This document shows, piece after piece, positions 9,237 to 21,584 of a DNA stretch of 64,000 nucleotides. A program made the position numbers and the translations under genes. Source of the DNA: Gautieria morchelliformis. Taxonomy: Eukaryota; Basidiomycota; Agaricomycetes; Gomphales; Gomphaceae. Every line of letters starts with the position of its first letter. Position 1 is the first letter of the stretch. The DNA is taken from the NCBI GenBank assembly GCA_015179125.1, contig WHVA01000032.1, forward strand, positions 62,001 through 126,000, in the 5' to 3' direction. The notes beneath the pieces were generated by a model. The model saw nothing but the letters and a program-made list of their open reading frames with translations. It ran no database searches and was not told the DNA's origin.

Positions 9237-12200
9237 GAATGCGGCGACCTGACGCATGAAGTCCCACTGGTGGAACAGGGATGTGATTTTGAAAGGTGAC
9301 AGCCTCCAAGGGGCGAATGCGACGAGGGGCACCTGGGTGCGAATGGTAGAAGTTGGCAATGAGGTCAGGAGCTTGGACATCACCCTCATTTTCCCAAGAA
9401 TTCTCTTCATAGCCATACCCCTTCCACTTGATGAGGAACTGGAGGCGATTTGCTCACATGCGACTGTCTAACACCTGTTCGACTTCAAAGTGCTCATTGC
9501 CCTCTCTAAGGATAGGTGATGGTGGTGGGGATGGTCGCCGACCCGGAATCGGATCGGATGGAGCAGGAGTGAGCTTAATGACAGGGAAAACGGGGTGGAG
9601 GCGACTCAGAGACCTCGGGAGGCGGAGATGGTAGGCTTGTGACCCAACTTGGCGTTCGACAATGTAGGGGCCAAGTCGCCGATGAGCTAGCTTTTTTGAA
9701 GGATGGGTGGTGTGTATATCACTTGCATCAAGGTAAACCTTGTTGCCTGGCGAAAATGTAGGTGCTGGCTCCCGTCAGCGATTATAGTATGTCGCCATGT
9801 CCTCCTTTGACTTTGCCAGTGCCGACTTTGCTTCTGTCAGTGACTCCTCCATGCGTTCCTTGAATTCATTGACAGACTCAAGGTTCGATGGGGGTTGATG
9901 CGGTTTGAAGCCCATTTGTGGGTGCCGCCCAGTGTCCAGCATGAAGGGCGATTGATGAGTGGAAGCATGCACATGGTTATTGTACTGGAACTCAGCCATG
10001 GGCAAGAGGTCATCCCAGTTGTCTTGTCGCTCATTGACAAAGAGTCGAAGGTACTGCTCCAGCTCTTGATTGAGTCGCTCCGTCTGCCCATCAGTCACGC
10101 TGTGGAGGCTGCGAGGCGAATTCCCAGCCAGCGATAAAGCTCACAAGTGAATTCGTGCACGAACTGGACCCCATGATCTGAAACCACTCTTCGTGGGAGG
10201 CCATGCAGCTTCCAGACATGGTGTAGGAAAAGTCGCGCTGGTCCAGCTGCAGTGATTGTGGTGTTGGTGGGGATGAAGTGTGCCCACTTGGAATTTAATT
10301 TTTAAATTTAGTTAAGGTTTTTGGTAAAATTTAAAGATACAGCATCGTAGCCATGTGCGTCAGGCAGTTCCACAATGAAGTCAACACTGATCATGTCCCA
10401 GCGAGCTTCAGGGACAGGGAGTGGATGGAGTTCACCGAGGGGTGGCTGCCTTCGTGCCTTTGTTCGCAGGCATAAATCGCACATCTTGGAGTACTCGCCA
10501 ATATACCACGACATGTGGGGCCACCAGTAATTTCGTGAGACACGTTCAAGGGTCTTCCACGGCCCAGGATGACCAGCAACCCACGAATCGTGGTGCTGGG
10601 CGACAATTCGTCGCCTGAGGTCCTGGACATCTGGAATGTAAACTTTACCTCGGAATGTGAGCAACCCATCCATCTCAGCCCACTCTGCAGACACCAGCGA
10701 TTTCTCACCAGACTCTCACAGCTTCTTTACCGCCCCTGCAACCTCGTCCTCCAGTGACCCATCTCCAAATGCCTTCTTCACGTTGTGAATAATCCCACGT
10801 TCTTTCCCCACCAGGGTGAGCCCCTCCAGGGCATGAACAATGAACAGCTCTGGGTGTAGGAGCGTCAAATTGCTGTTGTCACCTGATCCTGACCCATGGT
10901 CTGAGCGCCGTGACAGTGTGTCTGACTTGCCCATTGTGACACCAGGCCAATGGTGAAGCTCGAACTCAAAACGTGACAAGTAGAGGGACCATCTAGCCTG
11001 CCTGCAATTAAGCTTCTTTGCGGTGCGAAAATCCTCCAGGTTCTTGTGGTCTGTCCAGATCTCAATGCGATGCTTAGTGCCTTCAAGGAAATGTCACCAT
11101 TCCTCTAGGGCATGAATAATCGCCAGCATCTCCTTGTCATGAATCTCATACTTTCACTCCACAAAAGTGAGACTCTTGGAGTAAAACACAATGGGATGCC
11201 ATTTGTCATCATCTGGAGATCACTGGAACAGGACTCCACCAGTGGCGACATCTGAACTGTCAGCCTCCACCCGGTCTGGTTGATTGTCATCTGCAAAGTG
11301 CAGGATCGGCGTTGATGTGAATCACAGCTTCAGCCCATCAAATGCCTGCTGTTCGCGATCACCCCATGACCATTGTACATCCTTCTTGGTGAGCTCGAAC
11401 AGGGGTCGTGCATGATGTGAGAAGCCCTCAACAAACTGGCGATAAAAGTTGGCAAATGCCAGGAAGGCCTGCACCTCCTTGCGATTTTCCAGGGTTGGCC
11501 AGTCCATGACACCTACAACCTTGACAGGGTCCATCTCCACCTTGCCATGTGACACAATGAGCCCAAGGTACTCAATCTTTCTTCGCTCAAATTCGCATTT
11601 CCCAGGGTGAAGATAGAGCTTGTGCTGCCGTAGGTGCTCAAGGACTATTCGCAGAAGTTGGCGATGCTCCTCAAGGGTGTCGGTGAAGATCAGGATGTCG
11701 TCCAGGTACACACACATGCCCTTCCATGATGAGGTCTTGGAAGATGTCATTCATCATGGTCTGGAATGTCGCAGGGCTGTTTGTGAGTCCAAAGAACATG
11801 ACAAGGGGTTCAAAGAGGCTGCGATTAGTGCAGAACGCAGCTTCCACTCATCGCCATCCTTTATCTGCACATTATTAAACCCCCATCGCACATCTGGCTT
11901 GGTGAAGTATTTCGCTCCACAAAGCTGCGCAATCAGCTCAGAAATGATGGGAAGGGGGTAGCAATTTTTCACTGTTATGGCATTGAGCACACGATAATCC
12001 TGGACCAGTCGCAGCGGCCCATCCTTCTTCTTGATGAAGAACACTGGGCTGGCCATAGGTGATTTTGAGGGGTGAATGCGGCCAGTGCACAGGTTCTCCT
12101 GCAGGAATTCATCCAGCTGTGACTGTTCACTGGGGGCAAGTGGGTAAACCTTGCATGCAGATGGCTTGGCTCCTGGCTCGAGCTCAATCGCATGGTCCCA

Positions 12201-12414
12201 TGTCCTGCATTCAGGAAGTGAATCAAAAGATTCTTTAGCAAAGACATCCTCGAAGTCATGGAGGTACGGAGGGATGAGTTCCTTTTCCGCTGGGGGTACA
12301 CTGCGAAGGGCCTTCTCCACTAGCTGCTGTGAAGTGGTTGTGATGGCTGTGATAATGGGTACAGGTACATTGGGCATGGACACAGTTGAAAACAGGCGGT
12401 TGCCTGGCTCCAGA

Positions 12415-15400
12415 AGGGGGTCAAAGACGATGTAGAGGTGCTCTTCATGCTCTTGTATTGAGAGTGAGAATATGAAGATGTCGTCCATGTATACATGGAC
12501 GAAGCGACCTATGCAGTCGTGGAAAATGGCTGTCATCAGCCGTTGGAATGTTGATGGGGCGTTACAGTCCCCCATCTGTATCACCTGGCTCCTGAAGGTG
12601 CCAAGGATCGTGGCAAAGGCAGTCTTTGCTACGTGATCCGGATGGATCCAGATCTGCTCATATGCTTCTGACATATCGAGTTTTGTTCGATACCGACAGC
12701 GAGCCATGTCGCTGCGGATGATATCCTGATCCGGGAAGGGCGTGATGTCCTTCACTGTGTTCTCGTTCTGCTGGTGCAGATCGAAGACGGTTCGCAATGT
12801 ACCGTTCTTCTTCGGCACACACAGCATGGGCACGGCCTGCTGCGCGACTGCCGGAATCCACCACTTTGCAGTGGTGTATCGTTCTATCTTAGCCGACAGT
12901 CCCTCTCGGAAGTGTTCGGGGCATTTCAGTAGTCGATACCACATGTGCTTGTTGGGATCGATGAGGTTGATCTCATGGTTGATCTCCCGTAGTGGCGGGA
13001 GTTCTAATGGAATTCCACTGACTAAGTCAGTGATTCGTTCCATCCATTCCTCGCGGAAGCGAGGAAGGTCATCATCCGTGAGGATGATGGTGGTGGTTGG
13101 CTTAGAAGCCATTAGGCGCTGTTGGCGTCTATTAGGTCCTGCGGCACGCAGACCCGCTCTCCTCTTCCCCATTGCTTTCACCGTTAGGTGAGAGCGCCTC
13201 TCCCTACGGTTGTAGGGTGAGTTCGAGGACGAGTCGTCCCACGACTCGTCCTCCTGGCTTCAATGAGCCAAATTAGGCTTCGGTGCCTGGGTGATCCTGC
13301 TCACCCGTGGCCCCTTGTCCTCATTTGTCGATCCGTCGTCGTTGAATGAGACCTTGGCCGTGGGGATCACTTCGTTCCCCTTGCGGATCGTCCCTGGGCT
13401 CGAGAAGTCCAGGGTTATGCCGAATCTCCTTAGGAACGGTGTCACTAAGATAGCGTCGTAATATTCAACATTCGCTACGTCAAAATATTCGTCGTATGTC
13501 TCACGACCAAATTTGATGGTCGTGTTCATTCCATAGTTGATCATGGAACAGCTGCCTATGCAGGCTAGCTGCAGCGCGATTGGCTGCTCCAGGGAGAATG
13601 TCTTCATCCCTGTAGCTTGCGTGAATTCGGGGGATAGCAGTACCCCTTCGCTGCCGCTATCTAGCAGGCAGTGGGCTTTTATGCCATTTATTTCCCAGTA
13701 CCCCGATAGGGTACGGTTCTCACTGCGCGGGTGCATTGGCCACGTCCTGTGTTTGCTTCAGTGGTGATACACTGGCTCGGCCGCCTTGTCTGGCGTGACC
13801 GACGTGCATGCCGCCATGACCTTCGTGGCGGTTTCGTCCTCCAGCGCAAATCTGATCGCGCTGGATCTGTAGGTGGTGTCTTCCACCTCCTCATCCCATT
13901 CATAGTATTGGGACGGCTCGGGGTCCCACTCTTCAGCGGGCGCGTCTCCGTTGTCCGGAGTGTCATTGGGTCGGGGATCACCCTCCCCCTCTTCATCAAT
14001 CTGTTGAAGAGAATTTTGACCGAGATCCATCTCCAGATCCTCGGCCTCACCGTCGTGCCTCGCGGCTGCTGTCCTTATACCGGACCTAAGCCGGGGGCAC
14101 TCTGCCTTCTTGTGGCCAGGTTGGCCGCATTCAAAGCACGTGGTGTTGCTTTGGCTGCCGCTGGGCCGATCGTTAGGCTGGCCCAACACTTTCATTGGTG
14201 GGGCAGGTCGTGGGGACGACCCTGACACTTGAGGCTGTTTAGCTTCAGGCGGGCGTCCAGCTTGTGCTGGGCGTGGGGGCGGCAACCGTTGTCCTGTTCC
14301 GCTTCTTGAGAACAGGTTGGGCCTGGTCAGGCCCGCTTGTGTCAACGGCTTGCTCCCTGTGAGCTGGGCAGCACTAGCCGTTGCTGCTGCGCTTTCTGCA
14401 CGGCGCATCCCCATGTTGTATTGGGATGCCTCCTCGATCATCCGGGCTGTCTCGAAGAGTTGCTCTATTGAGCTGCTCTCGGCATTATAGCCCTTTTTGA
14501 GGACTTCATTGCGCAGCGCCGACACGAACCGTCTCCGGAACGTGTAACCGTCTGGCGGCTGTATCATACGTGCCGCATATTTCGTGAGCTCGTTCAGCAT
14601 TTCCTGAATGGTTTTCTCCCCTGCATGACCGCGTCGAACTTATTCAATGCGTGATGGTACGTCAGTGTGTGCAGGAACCTTTTTTGAAGGCCCTGCATCA
14701 CAGTTTCCAGCGTCCAGCTGCGGACCTGGCAATCGAAGCATTCTACGTTTTGAAGGAACCACTCCTGGGCTTCGCCGGTGAGGCGAGTGCCCACGTAGCC
14801 GACATGCATGTCTATGCTGGTTGGCCCTAGGAGGCAATTCATTTTCAGCCATCATAGGATGGCTGCCACAAAGATTTCAAACTCTTCGAGGTCATATCCC
14901 CCGGCATATGGCTCGGGGTGAGCCAATTTCACGCCGGCTTTCGCTAGCACAGACTTCTCCGGGTCTGTGTCCGCGGTGTCTGCTAACGCCACGCGGATCA
15001 TCCATGTGATCCCGTCATACGGCTCCATTGGTACAACGTCAGCCTGGTCAGGGATTCCCTGGCCCTCCATTGGGGCCATGGATCGCTCGCACGGCTGTGA
15101 CGCCGCGCGGGGCAGGCTGTTGTATGCCTTGACGGGCCCCGGGCCCGGATCGGGCTCAGGATCGGGAGCATTTTGTGCTCTCGGTTCCGGGGGCATTTTG
15201 TGCCTGGTGTCCCCGGTCAGTCCGGCGTTGTGGATCTGCAGCCTGCTGTTGTAGGGTGCGCGTGCCTGCCGTGTGTCCTGTACGGCTCGCATGAGCTGCT
15301 CGTCGGGCAGCTGAGCGGTGTGGCTGTGGGCCACTGTTTCTTCAGCGTTCTTCGCTAGTAGCTCGAGTGCCCACATGTGGCGGCGCGTGGCTGCGGCTTC

Positions 15401-16384
15401 TTTACGCCGCCAGTGTGCGACTTCGAGCTCTAAGCTCTCGGTCGTCGTTTCAGAGTCAGGCTCTGAGGCGACCTGATCCCTAACGATCTGTTGGATCGTT
15501 TTACGGCTGTCCGTTGGGGCAGCCGGTTGCTCTTGAGGTTCGTTCCCGAACCTTACATCCTGTTCGACCGGGACGGCTGGCGGCGGCATTCGCTGCTTGT
15601 CCTGCTCCTTTCGGTACGGGTCTTCCACGTCGCGACTGCGTTCGTTGGCTGCGGGCTGTCGCAAGCTCAGACGAGTTGTGTCACGTTCCCCGCATGGGTG
15701 GAGGGATTTCTGGACATCCTCCAGCGTGGCTGCATCTTGCAGCCTGATCTCCTCCACCTGGTGGAGTTCCTTGCCGATTGCCATTAGGGCGGCGGTGGCG
15801 TTGTCAAGCTGTGATGCCAGCTGATCGTGCTTGTGGCACGTCAGCGTGCTTCAGTGCAGTGCAGCCTGCACCTGTTTGTTCAGGGCCTCTGCCATCTCGT
15901 GGTCAATGGCGTGAGCCCTCGAGCTCTTGCGACTGGAGCTCGAGTATTCCAAGTCCTGACCATCGTCTGGGGCTCGTCTTTTTTGCCGTCGTCCTCCTTC
16001 AGGGACGATTGTCGTCGCTCTACTTCGTGAGCGTCGGTTCAAGTTGTGGCTTTGTGCCCGCCTCAATGTTGTTGCTCTGCCATCTGACGACGGCGAGACC
16101 TCTCTGCCCTTTCCTTTGTCTCTGGGCAGAGAGGAATGGGGGGGCAGCGCCGGCTCGTTGCCCGGCGTCGTCTCTTCCTCGGCCACGCTCGACGAGACGT
16201 GGTTGGGGTTTTCCTCATCTTCTACTGGGGGAACGAGGGCGGTGAGATCTACGATCTCTCCGTCTTCTATCGTCTTGGACTCTTGGTCCAGGGTAGCGTC
16301 AGCCATCGTGTTGCTGGGCTGCGCCTGGGGCGTGGACCTCGAGCTCGTCGCTCGTGTCCGTCTTCGACTGCGTGGAATCATCAT
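12415..16384 (-). mobile_element. Ty3/gypsy fossil, 5' part (lineage A of a composite)
   Basis: Minus-strand gag, protease and part of RT. The gag region is about 13.76-16.38 kb, with an acidic/basic N-part and a zinc knuckle CFECGQPGHKKAEC. The protease region is about 13.26-13.74 kb, with LLDSGSEGVLLS. The RT, with a FVHVYMDD box, runs to about 12.4 kb. It stops soon after the YMDD box and is followed by sequence that belongs before RT in lineage B, so the locus holds two RT regions from different lineages. It is broken, with several breaks. No 5' LTR of its own is seen. Confidence 0.83.
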
Positions 16385-16599
16385 GCTCGCAGCCGACAGT
16401 AGAGGGTCTACTGGAGGGTCTCAACGATGTTTAGTCGTCGACGCAGCGATCTTTTTCAAGATTGCTTCGAATCCACTATCGGTTGGTCACGTGGCGATCA
16501 ACCGCAGGATAGTTCAAAAAGGTGTAAAGGATGTCGATCTTAGAACCTTGTATCACAAGGGCACTACAGAACTTGACCAATGAGTGGTATTCTGAATGC
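16385..16599. other. Short leader between the gag fossil and the solo LTR
   Basis: About 215 bp with no recognisable gene. It could be the untranslated leader of the gypsy lineage A element. It ends in AATGC (16595-16599), the left copy of the duplication flanking the next LTR. Confidence 0.4.
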
Positions 16600-17601
16600 T
16601 GTCACGACCAGTTTATTTCTCCTACCGCGCTACCTCTATGTTCCCCCTCGTCACTCCCTAGCATCTTCGCCAGAGTTCGCCGCACCTACCGACCACTTCC
16701 CCTCTACGTCCACTCTACCCGCTGTTCGCCCCATTCTCCGAACCGCTATTCGCTGCTCGCGCATTTCGTCAGCAGGCACGCCATCGAATAGGATCGATAC
16801 CATTCACCCGGCATGATGGCTCATCATTAACCCCATCATCTTCTTAATCCAACCCCATTGGGTGTTTGTATGGCCAAGGTGTGATCGCAGGACGTCTCTT
16901 CCATAGGTCGTGCGGGATCAACCCAGTAAATGAAGAGTCCGTGCAGGGTAGCATGTATGCGGGTCCCAAGACATGGTTTTGTCCATAAATGCCTTCACTC
17001 CCTTTATTCTCCGTCGTTTCATGTTCTCATTCTCCCCTCACTCTATTGTATGTTTATTCCATCTACCTAGTATCATGACCGCGCACCCCTATCCAACCCT
17101 GACTTGTGACGGCCTCTTTCCTATTCGCTGGTACCTTATGAGCATTTGATATAAGTAGTTTACATTCGCATGTATATTCCCCAGTTCAATTATCATACAT
17201 CGTTCATCTTGTGCAGCTTTGACCTCGCCGTGGTCATCACCTTAAGCCTTCTCTTGGAGATTCCCATCTTCGACTAGCAAAGGACTTAGGCATCACTGGT
17301 GAGTTCTCATACTTCATCTTCATTACCTTAGCCTTCGAACCATTTTCTGGGCTGTTGGCGAAGGGATTGTCGAGACTTAGACGGCCCCTCCGTGAGACCT
17401 TGCACGTTACATCGTCAAGAGTCATGGGCTATTTCGCTACGACTGTAGATAGGGTGAGCCCCGTTTCGGCAAACCCTCTTATCTTGTGAACATTCATTGG
17501 TTCACCTATTCGCCGAACGGCATACTCATTCGCGCAAGTTATTCGGGCATTCGCTGTGTTCACTAATACACGATATTAACGCTTGAAAACCAATCTTGAC
17601 A
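16600..17601. mobile_element. Solo LTR of about 1 kb with perfect 5-bp target duplication
   Basis: 1002 bp bounded by TGTCACGACC and CTTGACA (terminal TGTCA/TGACA) and flanked by AATGC on both sides (16595-16599, 17602-17606). A TATA-like GATATAAGTAG at about 17149 favours plus orientation, but this is not certain. It resembles neither the 417-480-bp nor the 561-bp LTR, so it is another LTR family. A solo LTR implies an insertion followed by LTR-LTR recombination. Confidence 0.82.
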
Positions 17602-17739
17602 AATGCTACGTAGTGACAGGTAAGAGTAAGATGCGATGGGGGCCGCTGGCCGGTTCCCACGCATAAACTATACAGTGGGTCCCTAAGGGGCCCACTGGGA
17701 TTATGTAATAACTATTGTACATGTAGATACATAGGTTAT

Positions 17740-18174
17740 TTACACGAGCTGCCTGCGGATATTCTTCAACTTGTCTTCAGCAGTATCAAAAAAGGACGCT
17801 CCCGAAGGCTTGCCAATTTCCAGATCATGCAAAGTCACTCCCCCACTCATTCCCCCACTTGACTCATCCAAATATGCATTCAACCATATGCAAATCCACA
17901 ACAACTGGCATGGTGGTCTCCCAAGTACGGTGCTGAGATGGTGGGGTGGGTCGTCGTGCCTGGTGGTCTTGCCTCTACAAACCTGTATGCAGAAAATTAA
18001 TACCAATGATATAAAATCAGATAATTCAAAAAAAAAAAAAAAAAAAAAAAAAAAAACAGGAAGTAACAGTGATAGAGGAGATTTTGTCACCTCCTGGCTG
18101 CCAGAGATGAAGAAGCCATAGCAAGATAATTCCATCCAGAGTGAGAAAGTTGTCAGCCTATCGAGAATCAACAA
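17740..18174 (-). pseudogene. Unrecognised minus-strand gene end (two possible exons)
   Basis: A frame ending at 17740 encodes a tail with GGVTLHDLEIGKPSGASFF. An upstream block (LWMELSCYGFFISGSQE) could join across a GT-AG intron of about 100 nt (about 17983-18083) that contains a poly-T run on this strand (poly-A at 18030-18056 on plus). No start codon or earlier exon was found, so it is a fragment or an unfinished gene model. I do not recognise the family. Confidence 0.3.
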
Positions 18175-18978
18175 TGGCGAGCAGCTTCAATATTAATAAC
18201 TTGTAGTGTCCTCTCTTCATGTATTTTAACAGTTAGTACTTATATGACATGAGAGGGTGATGACTCATGTTGTGCATACCTGAAAGTAGACTCGGTCTTA
18301 GCTAGTTGTTTTTGACCATGCCCCTCCGGTGGCAAGCCACATGTGCGTGCAATAATAAGATTTGGTAAGTCAATTCAATGTCCGACACTTTCCAAATTGC
18401 AACTCCTTCTTCCTACCGCCATGACCCCCCAACAACCATTCACATCGATGATAACTACTCTCGAACTCGGCCAACATGTCCTCGGTTAGATGATGGAGCC
18501 TGCAACCAGGCAAACGCTAAGTAAGTCACCTTTTCATGTCCTCATTATTGCCGCTCAATACCCTTTATATACACAACCAGTCTCGCAGCTCTTCTTGCAG
18601 GCTCTTCTCTCTTCCACGCTTGCTGCCGCATGATGCGCTACATTGCAACTGGACAATGTTCTGAATTGTGGATCATACCCGCCCCATACTATGTGATGGC
18701 CTCCTTCCTTCCTTCCCCATGCCTCATCTCTGCCAGTCCGATATCCTCCAACCTGCCCACAGACCGCATGCATCAACTTCTGTCGCACGCCCCCCACCAG
18801 CGTCGCCTCCGCCCCGTCTGACCTGCCCTGCTGCGTATCACAGCAGCACCCACACAAACACACCTCAGCCTCGGTCCTCCTCTGTGCGCAGTCCACAGAC
18901 CACAACTGGCCTTTTCATTTATTTTCATTCAGCCTTTTCATTTCTCTCTTTTATTTTCATTATTCCCTTACTCATTCA
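18175..18978. other. Region without a recognised gene
   Basis: AT-moderate sequence with only short frames on either strand. None shows a domain, a plausible start or coherent splice sites. Nothing else stands out. Confidence 0.5.
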
Positions 18979-19262
18979 CCAGGACAAGTCTTCGAAGACT
19001 AACTGAGCCCAAGACAATACCCAGGCAGCCCCCTGTGTTGTCAGCGATGTCCCCATTGCAAAAGTCCGTATTTATTCTTTTATTCTGGTTATTACCTTAC
19101 TTGTTTACTAGGACAAGTCTTCAAGGGCTAACCTAGGCAGGGACAAACGCTAGGTGGCCCCCAATTTCATCAGCGATGTCCCCGTTGCAAAAGTCCATAT
19201 TTTTTATTTTATTTTATTATATATATGACTGCTACATAATATCATTGTAGGACAAGTTCTCT
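18979..19262 (+). repeat. Direct repeat of a small-exon unit (about 131-138 bp)
   Basis: A block beginning AGGACAAGTCTTC and carrying TCAGCGATGTCCC and TTGCAAAAGTCC occurs at about 18979-19109 and again at about 19110-19247. A third, shortened start (AGGACAAGTTCTC) lies at 19248. Each copy starts after an AG, as an exon would. It looks like local exon duplication at the head of the gene remnant that follows. Confidence 0.6.
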
Positions 19263-20035
19263 AACAAAAGCAAAGTGCAGCCCCGTCCCAACTTCGCTGC
19301 TCTCAAGAACCATGAGCCAGACGTCATACACGAACTGGAGATGCTGGATCTCAGTACCGCCAGCCAAACTTCCAAGAGCAAGAAGAAGAAGAAGTCCCTT
19401 GCTGTTGCCACCAGCGTTGCCTTGAAGAAGGGGGGTCTCCGGCATGAAGAGGCCAGTCGAGGACGATGATGGTCCTGGACCGGTGAGTCTTGCTTGAGTT
19501 ATTATATTATTCTTTTTACTGACACCTAGGCTAGTCTAAACGCTACAAGACGCTTGAGTCTGTTAGAGAATCAAGCGAGATGATAGCAGGTTCCAACTGC
19601 ATAAGGAGCTAATGTACAACGCAATAACCAATAAACCGTTTTTTGTAAATGACGTCATGTTGACGTCGCTCGTATTCCAACAGAGTCAATCCCAGCGGTG
19701 CGTGTATATTCTGGCCTAATGAATCTACATATCTAACCAAGTCCTTCCAGCCGGCCAAGGGCAAGGAAAAGGTTAGCTCATGGCCATTTGTCGCATGGCT
19801 GCTCCTGACTCGACTGCAGACCGCTAAGAAAACAAAGGTTGCCAAGGTATTTTCATCATATGCTCATATACCCTTGCTCACATGGACTCGGTCAGGGTGC
19901 TTCGAATGAAAAATCTTCCTCTACTGCCACTGGAAGCTCTGGGGTGAGAAAAACAAAACACCAGGTATGTCTTAAGTATCTCTGCCTTGTCTCTCCCTCT
20001 CATATTCCCTTCGCAGCCGGTCCCGTTTGCTAGGG
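19254..20035 (+). pseudogene. Small-exon Lys-rich gene remnant hosting Copia LTRs
   Basis: A plus-strand series of possible short exons. From an ATG at 19443 one reads KRPVEDDDGPGP, then after a possible intron PAKGKEK, TAKKTKVAK, and GASNEKSSSTATGSSG. The possible introns have GT-AG borders. The first of them holds the solo Copia LTR (19561-19682). The series fades out before the Copia element at 20132. The peptide is basic, low-complexity and of unknown function. It may be a host gene cut by transposons or part of an older transposon. Confidence 0.35.
19561..19682 (-). mobile_element. Solo Copia LTR (122 bp)
   Basis: Begins TGTTAGAGAA and ends ATTCCAACA on plus; on minus it starts TGTTGGAATACGAGC, the usual Copia form. 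It is flanked by a perfect duplication GAGTC (19556-19560, 19683-19687). It is closely similar to the two LTRs at 20132-20256 and 28811-28931. Confidence 0.88.
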
Positions 20036-20850
20036 CTCGCGGTGATCACCCCTGATACATAGCCATCTTATTACAGTTATTGCTGCATAAAGTATTCTTT
20101 TTATTGTCCCATCGCTGAAATTGCCCCCACTTGTTAGAAAAACGGCGAGATGATAGCAGGTTACAACTGCGTAAGGAGCTAGTGTACAACTCGTAGAAAA
20201 CTAATGAACCGCTTTCATATAAATGATGTCAACATGAAGTTGCTCGCATTCCAACACACCTCCTCGAGTGACGGCTTCTTGAGTGACAGAAAGTCAAAAT
20301 GTAACCAGAACAAAGAAGCTGTGATTTTATTGCCCATTTCCTCCTTCTTCAGTTCGGGACAATTGGACTTGTAATGACCTTTCTTGCCACAACTGTAGCA
20401 AGTGATCTCAGAAAGTTGTGTCTTGATCTTCTTGTTCTTGAAATCTTGTGCAGAATAGATAGGTCTTGAGAGTTCTACGACATCTTCGTGGGCATTTTGT
20501 CGCACCTCCTCATTCAAAAGACAGGTGATGACATTTGGAAGTGTGAGTTCATTCAGGGGAAGGTTGTCTAGCATGACGATGAGCATGGAATACGAATCTG
20601 GTAGTCCGGCTGTGAGTGCAAGAATGATGTCTTCATCAATAACTGTAACTCCCGCACCGTCGAGACGGTATGCGGTATTTTTGACATTGGCTATCCATGA
20701 GTTCATGACCTGGTCGTCCTGTTTCTTCATATACAGGAATTCACGGTGAAGGGCAAGGCGGGTCGCAAATCTGCGAGCGCGATGGACTTGTTCAAGGTTC
20801 TCCCAAATCTCCGTTGGGTTATTGAAACGAGCATGAGGAAGCTGGGACGG

Positions 20851-21411
20851 TGTTACGATACGATCCGTCGTAAGGTTGACCGAGGTCGGGAACGAAACCC
20901 GAGGCAAGGTCCGAGGTTACGGGGCGAGGTTTGGATGGGGAAGTCGGAGAGGGACTTGGCTTCAGCTTATGTGCTGCGCCGACCCTACGCACGAGTCCCA
21001 ATTTCGGAGGTAAACGAATAAGAGGCGAGGTTCTGGCTTAAGAGGCGAGGCGTAGAAACTAGCTAGGGATCGAAGGGACACGATAGTTGATTTTCAGACT
21101 GAGGAGTAGGAATGCATACAAGGGGGTTATATACGGACGAGGTGCAAGTCAGGGGCGAACGGATTAGTGGAGGTCAGGGCGAGGTCAGGAGACCGAGGTC
21201 AGGGCGAGGTAATATACGAATGATGCGTGATGGAGCGGAATCAGTAACTAAGGGGATACGGGCATGGGATCAAGGTCGGATATGAGTTCAAGCTCGGGAT
21301 CGGGCTCGGGCACGGATAAGTATCATATGTACTCGGGCATGAATATCACAAGGCTCGGGCTCGGAAGAAGGTTCTACCGGTAAGTAGCCGGCCAAAGGCC
21401 GGGTCCTTACA
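20851..21411 (-). repeat. 3' LTR of the young chromovirus
   Basis: Begins TGTTACGATACGATCC and ends GGGTCCTTACA on plus. It is the same length and apparently the same sequence as 27813-28373. Contains eight copies of CGAGGT on the plus strand. Confidence 0.95.
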
Positions 21412-21584
21412 GTATTCCCCCCTCATGGCCGAGACCCTCGAGGCCGTAATGTGAACAAGGTTCGCCTATCCTTGAATCTAGATCTCGGTCCGATGTTAAG
21501 TAGCCGGAAAGGCGAAGCTTAAATCGTAGCCGAGGTTGGATAAAAGGGTGGGTAGGAAGGCAGCGAACCCCATTGCCAACTAAT

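Larger units (their letters stand above)
8806..12415 (-). mobile_element. Ty3/gypsy chromovirus fossil, 3' part (lineage B of a composite)
   Basis: Minus-strand gypsy element. Reading leftward from about 12.4 kb: region before RT, reverse transcriptase, RNase H, integrase (9.8-11.8 kb), then a chromodomain around 9.25-9.6 kb (WKGYGYEENSWE), a purine tract and the 3' LTR. The order and the chromodomain place it with chromoviruses. It is clearly broken, with several breaks. Its 5' part is absent; at about 12.4 kb it continues directly into a different gypsy lineage. It entered Helitron copy 3. Confidence 0.88.

Noticed and set aside
16600-17601. Reading the 1-kb LTR as the 5' LTR of the gypsy composite
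   Set aside because: A perfect AATGC duplication flanks this single LTR on both sides, and its termini and sequence do not match the composite's 3' LTR. It is a solo LTR of another family.
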